This document shows, one piece after another, positions 37,201 to 48,571 of a stretch of 64,000 nt of DNA (positions within the stretch are counted from its first letter, which is position 1; each line of letters begins with the position of its first letter). The notes under the pieces were generated by a model. It did no database searches and was not told the origin of the DNA. It saw only the letters and a program-made list of their open reading frames with translations. Both the position numbers and the translations under genes were made by a program. The DNA comes from Lithospermum erythrorhizon (Eukaryota; Streptophyta; Magnoliopsida; Boraginales; Boraginaceae). Location of the stretch: the NCBI GenBank assembly GCA_019722365.1, contig JADFUC010000391.1, positions 930,001 through 994,000 of the forward strand, written 5' to 3'.

Positions 37201-37710
37201 CAATTCTATCAATACCCAACAACTAAATAATCCCAAAAAAAAATTCTTCAATTGCAAACAAATAAAAAATACATATAAATGCAAGAAACCAAAAAAAAAC
37301 AGTTCAGGTAAATATGCAATAAAAATTTATAGAGCATCAGATGCAAGCTTTTTTGTTTACTTTACCTCAACATTAAATTCTAAAACACCCCAAAATTTTC
37401 TTTAATTACAAATAAATAAAAAATTGCAAAATATATATAAATAAACCAAATTTAAATTTAAAAAAAAAAACAGTTTAGGTACATATGCAATAGAAATTAT
37501 TCTAAAAGAAATCCAAAATTCTTTTGTTTAGTTAGAAATAAATAAGAAATTACGAAATATATATAAATAAAGCAAATTAAAAAAATATACTCCGTAATAA
37601 ATAATTTTTTTACCATATTCTGAACGAGGGCGTTTGGCAAGGAGATAGGGTTGAGCTGCAGGCTGCTGCTGTTGCCTATTATCATTATATCTCCAATAAT
37701 TTTCTGCCAT
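34223..37710 (-). CDS. NSR: NSR-type nuclear speckle RNA-binding protein (one RRM)
   Basis: Six minus-strand exons are visible: 37710-37614, 36653-36532, 36456-36216, 36138-36073, 35968-35894 and 34326-34223. They give 234 residues, matching plant NSRa/NSRb (Medicago RBP1), nuclear-speckle proteins that steer alternative splicing and bind noncoding RNA. The N-terminus has WRYN, then AKRPRSEYD. A YYGREDDR..Q.VMRDTDS.NASYDRYL block and a Gly/Met-rich linker follow. The single RRM starts at LFIEGLPANCTRREVSHIF (RNP2 LFIEGL), continues GYKEVRLVTKESRH, and carries the RNP1-like LVLCFVDFESP. It ends GYKFDEHDRDSV, then LRLQFARYAGAR and a basic RRGKR tail. The exon 4/5 join is odd: the expected acceptor reads TGCAT instead of TGCAG. 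The frame is kept only by using a donor four bases on (GTAATC) with the AG in GGAG. Exon 3 has a CAGCAG acceptor. Confidence 0.88.
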
Positions 37711-38649
37711 TTTTGCTATATTGGAATTTACAATCAATTAAAACAGGAGATATATTCAAGAGAAAACTGAAAAAGTGAAGAGAAACTCATTTGTGGGAGG
37801 AAATGACTGTTTGTCCGACATTAACGATCGAAAACGATGCAAGAATTTTAATGAGTGATCTTTTTGTCATTTGTCCTAAAATATTGTTGTGGAAGTTCAA
37901 ACTTTACATGAGTATACACTTCTATGATACTAAGAACATACATCTTTAACTTTGTATTTATATTATGTTTTAACTGGTTATATGGTGAATATTTTTATTT
38001 AATATGTGAATAAAAATATTTGAATTATTAATTTTTAAGTGGATGTTAATCTATAAATGATTTAATTTAATTATTTTTGTTGATGACTTAAATATTTATG
38101 ATATTCTTAAAGAAAAATATGAAGAATTAGTTACTATTTACTTTCTCCGTTCCTAAAAATATGAAGAATTAATTACTATTTATTCACGTGAGTATATGTT
38201 TGTGAATGCATCATCAAATTGAACGTTGTATTCGTTTTTTTATAGTTAGGATTACAATAATTCTTAACCCCTTTCCTGTATTAAAATTTTAACCTTAATT
38301 TCATGAATAAAAAATACTAACTCAACCGCTAGAACATTCGATCATCTCCAACATTGTACTCGTTTGCTTTCATGAAAATGTCCCAAATCTATGTCCCATT
38401 ACTTGTAGTAATGTCTTGCTCTAGTTACATTGTTGTCGTTTTGCCTAATTGCAGAGTTAGTATAATACATGTTACACATGATAAATACATTGTTGAAAAT
38501 CACATGAAAGCATCTGAAATATACTTCCACGCACGTTTATTACTCAAGACATGATCAAAATCGTAGGAGTTTGGGCGTTGAAATCCAAGCCATTTCATGA
38601 ATAAAATGTGACCAATTAATCAACCAATCAAGAAGGTTACTATTGACTT
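37711..38649. other. Promoter side of the NSR gene; intergenic
   Basis: The first 100 bases upstream of the NSR start codon are its probable leader. The rest is AT-rich with no supported gene. Confidence 0.45.
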
Positions 38650-39135
38650 TCAAGGGTTTCTACCCCCTCTTCTTCCTCTTGGATCATGCTTAGGATTCGG
38701 ACCTGCATCGTCGTAATCTAGAATTGGATCGAGCATCAAAAGCTTTCTTGCATGTACCCGTCCGCCATTCTGCTAAAATTTACGACAGAGTAATTGAGTA
38801 AGCAAAATCAGGAGTGTGCATGGGTCGGATTAGGCGGGTGAAATTGTTTGCAATTAAACTACGTGTTTAACAATTTGTGTCGACCTATACCTATAATATT
38901 GTGCAGGACATAACCATTTACCTTATAAATCGAGTAGATGGAGTCTTCATAATCACTATTATACCCCAAGCATTCAACTGCATATGGTACATAATTAGTA
39001 CCATGCAAACTATATAAGTAAATCTTGAATCTATTATGATGATAGTAGGATTAGTAATCAATGACTAATCAACTCACCTGGAGACATAATAAGGAGAACT
39101 AAAAAGAAAAAAGCTATAACACTCTTCATATTCAT
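38650..39135 (-). CDS. PSY: PSY-family tyrosine-sulfated peptide precursor
   Basis: Three small minus-strand exons, 39135-39078, 38977-38922 and 38772-38650, join in frame at GT-AG sites to give 78 residues. The start is the ATG at 39135; a second ATG lies two codons on. Residues 1-20 are a signal peptide (MKSVIAFFFLVLLIMSPG). A variable acidic/Tyr-rich spacer (YNSDYEDSIYSIY) and a basic ARKLLM stretch lead to the C-terminal DYDDAGPNPKHDP. This matches the PSY hormone core DY.D.S.NPKHDP, in which the Tyr after Asp is sulfated by TPST and prolines are hydroxylated and glycosylated. PSY peptides act outside the cell on LRR receptor kinases to promote growth and tune stress trade-offs. The tail here is RGRRGGRNP, basic instead of the usual proline-rich ending. 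Exon 3 has an AGCAG double acceptor. Confidence 0.85.
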
Positions 39136-41476
39136 GGTAATTGTTACTTTTCTTGAAAGATTTGTGCAATATGATCTAGCTAAAATATTCTGGTTATGAG
39201 TTGCAAGAGGAAGGGAAAATGGGTGACTCCTTTTATAAATGGGAAGTAGATGAAGATAGATGGACATGAAAGCTACAATTCTGATGGTGCATTTCAACCC
39301 AATAAATGTACAATGATGATATATTCATTGACTTTTTGCCACACGAAAGAAGTCAGCTGCACTCATAATCACTCTGGGAACCAAAAATTTTATATAATGG
39401 AACGAATGAATTAATATTATATAAATAAAGAAAAAAAATCAAATTTAAAAGGACAAACAACTTAATTTTTAAATAAATAAATGATAAAATTATATTATTT
39501 AATAAAAAATATATAATATTCAGATTTTTGGAAACGAATGCCCCCGATTCGGTACTATAATCTGTCCTCAAAACAGAAGCAACAATAATATTTGTGTGGT
39601 CATCTGTTCCAATACCTTGAATATGTAAGAGCAGCTATTTTCTGATGTTTTCACAGTTTTTTTTTTGGAAACACTATACACATGACAGAATAATATAGTC
39701 AATTCTTTTATTTTTTTTGATAAGCTGTTTATAATCCTTCCATCTTTGTATTGCGTTTTGAGGTACAATGTCATAGACAGTGTCCTAAAAGCTTTATGAC
39801 TATTCAAGAAGTCGTCCAAATGAAATTTTGTAGCAGAGTACTACTGTGCTGGTGATGTCCAAATACTATTTACACTTACTTTTGATAATATTGGAGTGGT
39901 AAGCTGATATATGTCGCAAGGCAATATATAACCCATTGGAGCTAACAGTAGGACTGGAATTTGTGGGAAACACTCACTCCATAAATAAGTATGCATTTTT
40001 TTTTTCTTTTTTATGCATTGTGTTTTTAATGATTTGGACACCTGAACATGTTAATATGAACAAATGCATTGCAGCTATGCTAATTAAATCAATATAAGTT
40101 AGACAAAGTAAATAACTCAGTCTATGGTGGGTTTTGTCCTCATATTTGTTTTCATCACTAACTCAAGTCAACTGAATGTGAGGGAGACATTAAAAAGCTG
40201 TGTAGTGGCCTGCATATGAAAATCAATGGAAATGGATCTTGGGGGGAAGTGGGTTTGTAACAGGTGATGAACCATTATCGAAAGCACTAAAAAAAGTTAA
40301 AACACTACACACGTCGAAACTTGTTTTCTAAGTATAAAGTGATTTTAGCAACTAATATATACATGTGTGAAAATAAATGACAAATACTCATGTTTATACT
40401 ATTAATGTGTATTCATATTGCATACAATTTTGTTCTGCACAAGAATATTCTTATAGTATTATATTATGTTTGATTTGGTTTGATTCTCATCACCAACCAA
40501 ATTTTAAAAAATGTTACTGAATTTTGGGTTAAAGAATCTAATTCATACTCAAGGCATGATTGCTATCTTACTTGTAGATTACTATTATTTTTAAAGTAAA
40601 TTTTTTCTCATTTTATGTTGGCATATCCTAATTTGAGTACACTTTCCAGCCATGATTCTTTTCCTTCTTCTATTTTTGTGGGGTCAACAACTTGTAACCT
40701 AATGTCAAAATCATTGAACAAGGAGCATAAATGTCCTGAGTACTGACTACTACATGGTGCACAAAAGTTTTAGGTCAAAATAATCATCAGGCTTATGTAA
40801 AAGAGCATAAGTATTGTTAAAGCTGTAAGTTAACTTCATAAATAGCACAAATGTTCAAGGTGTGAAGGTATACAAATAGAATAATAAACATATAGACAAC
40901 TCTTGCATTAATAGAATAATAACAATTTCATACAAATAAATGAGAAATTCACCCAAGGCAAGAAAAGCAGAGGCAAAACAAAAATAGAACAGCCTCTTCG
41001 ACCCAGATTCCTCAAAGCTATTCGCACTTTGTTTGTCACCACAGTTTGACAATTTTAAATATCAACTCTCAAAAGACTAGAGGGTTGAAATAGGATTACA
41101 TATGGAGCAAAATGGTTCAAAAATCCCCTTGTACTCTTTAAAGCCAAAAAGGACAGCACACATGAACTCTATGGATGCACAATGTTTTGGAACTCTAATT
41201 GTAAACATCTAAACTACCAAGGTATGAAATAAAGTAACAGATGAATGATGCAAATGAAATGCCCCGTTCCTGCCCCCGCCCCCATATGTGTATGTTGAAA
41301 AAGAAAAATGAACCAGAAAGTGCTGATGCATGAGTTAGCGACGACTAGAAAAATCTAGTTGTCTGAAAATGGAAATGACTTGACATGCTGATGCAATGTT
41401 TGACCCCGACTCGACACAACCAAATGCATGCAAGGACTCCAGAAAAGTAAAACTATGTACCAAGTACTCAGCAGAT
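39136..41476. other. Intergenic DNA; 3'UTR of importin beta-1 at its right end
   Basis: The PSY promoter lies at the left edge. Between about 39300 and 40850 no gene is supported. The last 500 bases before 41476 are the probable 3'UTR of importin beta-1 (minus strand), and the small open frame at 40855-41052 shows no homology. Confidence 0.5.
39229..39239 (-). promoter_or_regulatory. TATA box of the PSY-like gene
   Basis: On the minus strand TTTATAAAAGG lies about 95 bases upstream of the start codon at 39135. Sequence and spacing are close to the plant consensus. Confidence 0.65.
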
Positions 41477-44183
41477 TCAACCAGAAAGTGCACGGGTGAT
41501 GGCCAACTTGGCCCATTCAGCTGCTTCTCTAATCAAATGGTCATCTGAGGACAAGCACTCCCTCAAGAAGTCTTGGCTAGATGCAGATTGCTGAATCAAA
41601 GAACCTGCATTACTTCCCAATGTATCAGCCAGGTCACCCAAAACTCCGATAGCAGCTTTCATCACCACATCATCCCTGAAAGAGAAATAAAAATAAATAA
41701 ATAGAATGAGTTGTCAGAATGTCAACGCAACAAATTTAAGACCAAACATTAACGTAAAAATGTTCTCACATGTCTTTCTCCATGTACATGCTATCAAGGA
41801 ATTGTAAAATGTGGGCTGCATAGGGAATCAGCAACTGGGTCTTAGGAGAGTTTTTGAAACCTTGGAAGATTCCAGAGTATGCCTCCAAAATCCCATTTCT
41901 CAACAGATTGGTGTACTCGATCATTTCATCATCTGCAACAGTGGTGTGTGAGGACAACTCAGCAGCGCTCTGGAGCATTGGCATGGCATACATCAAATAC
42001 TTTTCAAAATGCTCTCCGATAGCTAGTGCTATGTCGCCAAAGCAAGAAAAGATGGGAGGCTTAACAGATCGATGCAATTGATTGCTTGACAAGTCTTTGA
42101 GGAGCTGAGTCATAATGCCATCACAATAAGGAAGAACTTTGTCCTCTAGCGCTCTACATATATCACCCACTACACCAACAGTCACAGCACATACTTGGTA
42201 CTCCTCAAAGTTTTGAAGACCCATTTCCAGGTACTTATAGAATTCAGGCATGTACTTGGCAAAGTCTGGACCTGTTGCATAAGCCAAAGCTCCAATGGCA
42301 AGCATTGCTTCCTCATGCACAGTAGCACTTCTACAAGCGAACACTTGAAGGAAAAGATTCATGATGTTGTCAGCATGCTGCATGAACACATATTTGGTGG
42401 CTTCTGATGCTCCTAGTTTCTGAATAATGACCTGCAAGCACCCACAGAGAAGGCCCTGCAGCTCATTCTGCTTCTCCCTCTCATCAGTCGACATCTTCTG
42501 TGATTCTAGAGTCTGATGAAGCTCCATCATGATGATAGGAACTAGTTGCATCACCATAGGAGCAGTCTCATCAGTGGAAGACCTAACTACTTCATTTAGA
42601 GTCTCGTAGGCAGCTGTCCTAAGTCTTGACTCCCCAGCATCTTCTCTGTGTGTAACGGTGAGAAGGGACTGAACAATCTCCTGGAAATATGGAGTTAGGG
42701 GAGAAGATGGACCTACATCTTCATAACCTTGGGCGAGGAAGTATAGGGCACCACAAGCCTTTTCAGCAACATTAGGGGAGTCCTTCATGCTCTGTAAAAG
42801 AACTGTAATTATTTTCTGGCAATTTGCAGGAGTGATAATTGATGTCTCCACCGTGGAACCCTGCAGAAACTCGAATATCCTTCCCAATGTCCAGGCAGTT
42901 GTGTCTTTAACATGACTATTCGGATCTTGTGTTAAAGCAGTAAGCATAAAATCAAGAGCCACATTGACAATTGGGGTCAGCTTGTCAGGAGATGGACCTT
43001 CCAATATGGAGCCGAATGCATAAGTGGCAGCTTCTCTTTGCCTCCAATCTTCTTTCGCTATATTGGCTTCAATAAAAGGCAATACTAGAGGAACGATATC
43101 ATCCCCCACCGTCCGTGCAACCAAGCCCAAACATGTTCCACCAGCCATGGCAATATTCCAAGCACCTTCATCCTGATCCTGGTCTTCTTCTTGCTTAAGC
43201 AGTGTCTCCAACAGAAGAGGAACCAAAGCAGGGAGAGCCTGCTTGGTAAAATAATAGCAAGGAACTTCCGAATCTGCAGTGAAGTCACCCCCATACTCTT
43301 CCAATATATCTATCTCCTCATCACAGATTGAACTCCAGAATTCAATGGCTTGAAGAGCAACAGACTCTTCATCTTCCTTGACAGATTTGGCAGTAATATT
43401 AAAGATGTCTTGGATGTATGGGGCCAATTTATCATAATACGTCGATGGCCAGACACTAGGTATCTCGAAGCAGTCGGATCTTTAACTTCAGGAGAGAGTG
43501 CTGTTTCAAGAAACAACTCTCATTATATAATCACGCTCCATATCATTGGAAAAGTTTGCCTGAGCAAAGCCAAGAGCATTATATAACGATCTTGTTGCAG
43601 CAAGCCTGACATCATTACTACCTTCATTTGCATTCATACCTTGAACAACTGCCGTCAGTATCTTGTTCACTTGATCCTGATCTACGACATCTGGTGAAAC
43701 TTCTTCACACAGATAACCAAGAGTTTCCAGAGTAGCTTGTTTCACATGAGCAGGAACCTGATGAACATTTGATAGGAGAGACCCAATCAGCTCAGGCCAC
43801 TGTTGTTGGGGAACCTCAATGCCCGCAACTTTGGCAACAACTTGCGAAGCAGTTGACCTAGCATCCGGAACAGGAGATGAGAGGGTCTGTAACAAGCATG
43901 CCTTGATCTGACTCTTGACAGAAACATCCAATGATAACCACCGTTGCACAAGTTCGAATTTTCTATGCTGCTCTTTAGCATCCAAAGCATTTTTTAATAT
44001 CAGTCCAGCTAATCTACGGCTGTCAACTGGTTTATTGTCACTGGCAAGCTCTCCAGAGAGGGATAGGAGAAAACCAGGAAGGTTTTGTTCCTGGAACTGT
44101 TTCAGGGTCTCTTCTGCTTGATTACGCACAGTTGAATCAACGGATTGGGCATTTAGAAGGACCTGGGTAACCTCCATCGCCAT
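41477..44183 (-). CDS. KPNB1: Importin subunit beta-1 (KPNB1), with an internal frameshift cluster
   Basis: Two coding exons, 44183-41770 and 41675-41477, meet at a GT-AG join (MEKDM/DDVVMKAAIG). The product is 870 residues, the length of plant importin beta-1. It carries classical cargo through nuclear pores and binds Ran-GTP and importin alpha. HEAT repeats run throughout: the N-terminal Ran-binding region (MEVTQVLLNAQSVDSTVRNQ) to about residue 225, an acidic loop EEDQDQDEGAWN near 325, and the C-terminal half to AEWAKLAITRALSG. Between about 43520 and 43450 the expected CETALSPEVKIRQ and VSIA segments are present in DNA but broken by several small indels (about +1, +1, -4, -1). These net to -3, leaving three in-frame stops in about 70 bp. 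Both sides share one frame. A probable 5'UTR intron lies upstream (44191-46057). Confidence 0.9.
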
Positions 44184-44190
44184 ATTGGTC

Positions 44191-46057
44191 CTGCCATAAA
44201 ATAAATTATGTGTCAGATTTTCAGATATATATATATAGCAAGAAAGTTTCCTTTTTTCAACTTAATACGTTAGATATGACTAACTGTGCAGAATTAAATA
44301 GCAAGATAGTTTCTGTTTTTTCAACTAACAATTCAGCGGTAAGGAGGGATGCCAATTGTAGAGAATTTACTAATTCAATAACGATATCAATGCCACGAAG
44401 ATCAATAAAGAAAAATCAAATTCACTGACAAACTTTGAGTAGATAACAACCAAAATATCATGATAAATGTATTGATGACAAAAGATCACCTATTATATAG
44501 CCGTTACACGAAAAATAGAACTACATACAACGATATGTCAAAGGAAACGAAAGCACCATAATGATCAACCACGTAACTAAAAATGATTGGTTCCTGATAA
44601 AAATTGATTATCAATCAAAATAAGAGATGGTTGGAGAGGTGTGGATGAAAGAATCACACCAACAGTTGCCCTGACCAGGCGACCACTCACCTGAATTCAA
44701 AACCCGACAAATATAGCACTCAACCTTGCCAAATCACAAGTCATATGCGGCAGATCTTAATCATAAACAACATAACCACGCCAGCTAAATACAAAAGCAT
44801 AAAAGTATCCTCCACCAAACATTCAACGGAACTAGTAGCTAGCAAACGGGAGAAAATAACTGAATAAAGAGCTAAACTGCCAACAAATCTTAAAAGGGTA
44901 TTTTTATAAAGACATTTCAAAACACAACAAATCCATCGAATTGATCGAGGGAGTTGCATCACTACCATCATTTTCTCAAAACTGCGAAACCGATTATAAT
45001 CTCACTTAATATTAAAAATCCTTACGATATAACCGAATCCTTCTTCTTAACTAACTGACCAATCAGTCATACGTTTGCAACAATACCATACAGTCCAAAA
45101 CCTTGATGAGATTACAAAAATGAAATAAAATCCAACAAATAGATCAAACTTCAAAGCATTCATATACATATTCGAACCACATAACTACTACCCAGATAAC
45201 AAAAATCAAATCTTTACACATAAATCATTCTAAAAACTCAAAAGAAAAAACCCAAAAAAAACTAAAGTCAAACCAGTCTAAAAACCCAAAAAAAACACAT
45301 ATCAAGCACCAAATTCAATTAAAAATCTTGACTTTAAATTCATAAGAACCAAAGATCAAAAATCTAAATTCCAATCACTCTAAACCCCCAAAAAACACAT
45401 TTGAGATACAAATTAAATTAAAAATGAAAGCTTTAAATCTAAATCTCTCTAGAAATTCCAAAAAAACATATACCAACAAACAAATTCAACAAAAAATCCA
45501 AACTTTACATTAAAATCAGTCCAAAAACTCCAAAAGACACATACCAACAAACAAATTCCATAAATAAAATCATAGTTTTCTTCAGATCATTCTAAAAACA
45601 CTAAAAACATATTGACATCTAAAATCAACAAAAATCCAAACTTTAAATCAAAATAACTGAAAAAATTCAAAAAAATACATAAAATTAAATCTACTTGAAT
45701 TAATTACACAAATAGTAATAATCAAAACAGTGATATGAAAGTGATGAACTAAAAATCCAAACTTTACATTAAAATCATTCCAAAAAACACATACCAACAA
45801 ACAAATTACATATATAAAAATCAAAATTAAATTCAGATCATTCTAGAAACACTAAAAACATATGGACAACAGAAATCAAAACCTTAATCCAAATAACTAA
45901 ACATATTCAAAAAAATTACATAAAATTAAATCTGCCTGAATTAATTACATAAACAATAATAATCAAAACAGTGATATGAGAGTGATGAACTAAAAATCCA
46001 GACTTTAAATCCAAATAACTAAAAAAATATTAAAAAATACATAAAAATTAAATCTAC
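44191..46057 (-). other. 5'UTR intron of importin beta-1
   Basis: On the minus strand a donor CAG/GTAGAT at 46057 and an acceptor TGGCAG at 44191, seven bases before the start codon, define a 1.87-kb leader intron. The upstream leader exon (about 46190-46058) is C/T-rich with AGGGTTTTC. The intron is AT-rich, with tandem repeats next to the donor. Long leader introns often raise expression of plant housekeeping genes; that role is inferred here. Confidence 0.65.
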
Positions 46058-46110
46058 CTGAATAAATAATAATAAAAATAAAAATAGTGATATGTGAGTG
46101 ATGAATAAAG
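45494..46110 (-). repeat. Tandem repeats spanning the leader intron donor of importin beta-1
   Basis: Two diverged units of about 240-258 bp (45494-45751 and 45752-45990) are followed by a half unit (45991-46110) that holds the real 5'UTR end and splice donor. Each unit contains the phrase AAATCTACCTGAATTAATTA followed by GTGATATGA.AGTGATGAA, which in the last copy is the leader exon end itself. Matching donors read GTAGAT, GCAGAT and GTAGAT from left to right along the window. Confidence 0.7.
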
Positions 46111-46843
46111 TCCGGATCCAACAGAGGCGGCGGCTCGGAGACTGAAGAAAACCCTAAATGATAGAGAGAGAAAGAGGAAAATAAAGCTGGAAAAATTCAA
46201 TTATGCAAATCTAAATCTGCAGTTTATAATAATAATAACTTTATTATTTTATTGAAAGAAATTTATCATTGGTTTTACAGCTTAGGTACCTTCCTTGGGT
46301 CCCACCTCGGAAATGTTAAAATTATCCCCTCCTCTATAATCAAATTAGAATCGTTTATGTGTTAGATCGACTACTAAACCATTCAATTATTTTAATTAGA
46401 ATTATTTTTACGCTGTAATGAGTTGATAATATTATTATAGTGTGTGATTGAATGAAAAATAGTAAAATGATGGGATTCATAGAAATGAAGTGTAAAAATC
46501 ATTGATCAAATGCAATTAATAATTGCAATACTACTAGTTTAAATGCAATTAATGACATATTATAGTGAACTCTCTCAAATTCATTTTGAATGTTTAGTTG
46601 ATTTATATTTTCCAGATGAAATTTTGATTGTAAATAATTTTGTTATAGTAAAATAGTAATATAAAAATATTTGTAATAAATATAAAGATGTAAAGTTCAT
46701 ATTTATTAAAATATTATAGGACAGAGAATTTTTTGAGGTGTAAATATGATGTCTTATTTTCTCCTCTCAATCTATAAAAGAAAATACCAAAATGAGGTAG
46801 AAGATTATTTTCTTTAAATATAAAATGATAGAACCAATCCATT

Positions 46844-46850
46844 TCTATAA
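46844..46850 (+). promoter_or_regulatory. TATA box of the short plus-strand gene
   Basis: CTATAAA lies about 90 bases before the start codon at 46938. The spacing fits a leader of about 60 bases, ending in an AACAATACAATTAATATC stretch. Confidence 0.55.
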
Positions 46851-46937
46851 ATCGAACTCTGCAAAACATTTCATGATTTTAAGCTTAGAGAAGTATAGCT
46901 ATAACCAAAATAAACAATACAATTAATATCCATCAAT

Positions 46938-47180
46938 ATGGAGAATTCAAATGGGACATCTGAGGGGTTCACAAAATGGTTAGGAATGAGCGTGGCCTCG
47001 GCATTCTTCGCCTCACTGGAACAATGTTCTTGTGTGAGTCTTACCACTTATGAATCCGATGATGAAGATTTTGAACATGCAAATGGTCGTCCTCTCATGT
47101 TCACCAATTCCCGACATTCGAATTCCTCCATCTCCACCACCACCCCTAAGTCCATCAACGTCGAAAACCACCATGTCTAA
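46938..47180 (+). CDS. Short conserved plant protein of unknown function
   Basis: A single exon encodes 80 residues. It begins with a polar stretch (MENSNGTSEG), then FTKWLGMSVASAFFASLEQCSCV, an amphipathic, hydrophobic segment with two cysteines at its end. An acidic patch ESDDEDFEH, a GRPLMFTN motif and a Ser/Thr-rich tail follow. The W.GMSVASAFFASLE.CSC.....DD.....RPL pattern looks like a conserved small family in land plants, from memory only. The cysteine pair after the hydrophobic segment could be lipidated or could be a membrane-edge site, which is inference. A TATA box and a sensible leader precede it, and it is divergent to importin beta-1, about 750 bases from that gene's leader. 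Confidence 0.7.
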   Translation: MENSNGTSEGFTKWLGMSVASAFFASLEQCSCVSLTTYESDDEDFEHANGRPLMFTNSRHSNSSISTTTPKSINVENHHV

Positions 47181-48571
47181 ATCGTGCATATTATTGATGT
47201 GGTTTTGTTTTTAGGTTGGGATGTTGGTTTTGCATTGTTATAATGTGGAACTAATCATATCTCAAGATTTCTTTATAAAGAGTTTTGTAGAATGATATCA
47301 ATGTTATTGGGATGATATCAAGATTGGCTTTCTTACGTATTAGTTGTGATAGGATTTGGGAAGTGGTTGATTGTTAGATTGTTTCAAATTTATAAATGTG
47401 CACATATCTTCATATAGTATAAATGAATCATGCATGCATAGTATTAGTTGTGAATTTTATATTTGCTACATGTCTTCATAAATGAAACTCTTAATATTTG
47501 CAAGAAGACGAAAGTAAAACAACTTACATTTGGATCTATAGAACATGAATGTTTCCCCTTGATCTTTTGTGGATGTTGTTTTTATTCTTGAATGAGAGAA
47601 ATCTAAAAATCTACAAAAGAACCAAATCTTGGCTACAACTTTTTTTTGACAAAAACAACTACAACTTAGAAACAAAAGTTTGAAGCTATTCCTACAATAA
47701 CATTGCTTATAAGCTATCAGAAAAAATTGCAGCCGAGCACTGTCAGAACGCCCTTAAGACTCAGCAGCTCATTCTGTGCTCGGTCTGATCGTTTAGTCGT
47801 GCATCAAAGTATGCATGCACTCAAAAAGACTCTGCATATCCAACTATGTAGTATGTACATTGTGTTAAAACTGCAAATATATTAGCCTCAACACCATGAC
47901 ATAACCATGGTGGTCCTATTACTGGAATCAAAACCGGATCAATAATAACTTGGCAGCATCAGTCCGGAAAAGATCTGCAACCGAGCCACCCCCATCTCCG
48001 AGGAGTTGAACTCATTTTCCGGATGCATTCAGCTTCCAAGCAAAAAATGTAGTCTATATAGATGTGCTATACATGCAAGAGGCAGAAAATGGCCCACTCA
48101 CTTGGCCACTTTGCTCGACTCTCAATAGTGTGCTTGGCTTATCCACTTTGCAAACAACACTATCACATTTAGGCCATAGAACATGCTACTCAGGATGAAG
48201 CTTCCCACTAATTCACCCAAACCAAATTATCACCACATACATCTGCTAGGACCCCTTGCAGATTCTTAAAACCTTGCCGGGTCCATCCACCTATATCATC
48301 CAAATCGATATCTCCTGATGATCTATGTGTGGATAGTTTTATGGGCCAGCAGAAGACTACTGACTAGTGACTAACATAAAGTAGCATGTTCTGGCGCTGA
48401 TGTAGCACCTTAAAACAGCAGCAGGTAATTACCCAAACTCGCACGGTGTATTGACTTTCACCAAAACCTGCCCTGTTAAACAAATTCGAGTCGCATTAAA
48501 CATGCTGTAGCCCCATGAATCAACTTTCCAGCCAAAGGTCGCCAACTTTTGAGAAGCCGCTTAACCTTCTG
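47181..48571. other. Intergenic DNA; 3'UTRs of converging genes
   Basis: The left part is the probable 3'UTR of the short plus-strand gene, and the right part (about 47900-48571) the 3'UTR or 3' flank of the minus-strand WD40 gene. Frames in between show no homology. Confidence 0.45.

Noticed and set aside
39136..39297. Longer N-terminal extension of the PSY precursor
   Set aside because: It would include the TATA box and would place the signal peptide in the middle of the protein.
41854..42407. Plus-strand frames inside importin beta-1
   Set aside because: They are antisense shadows of the HEAT-repeat coding sequence.
43440..43525. A short intron explaining the importin beta-1 stops
   Set aside because: The broken stretch still encodes conserved residues in shifted frames, and the only GT..AG pair in it (about 62 bases) would delete them and lose the frame.
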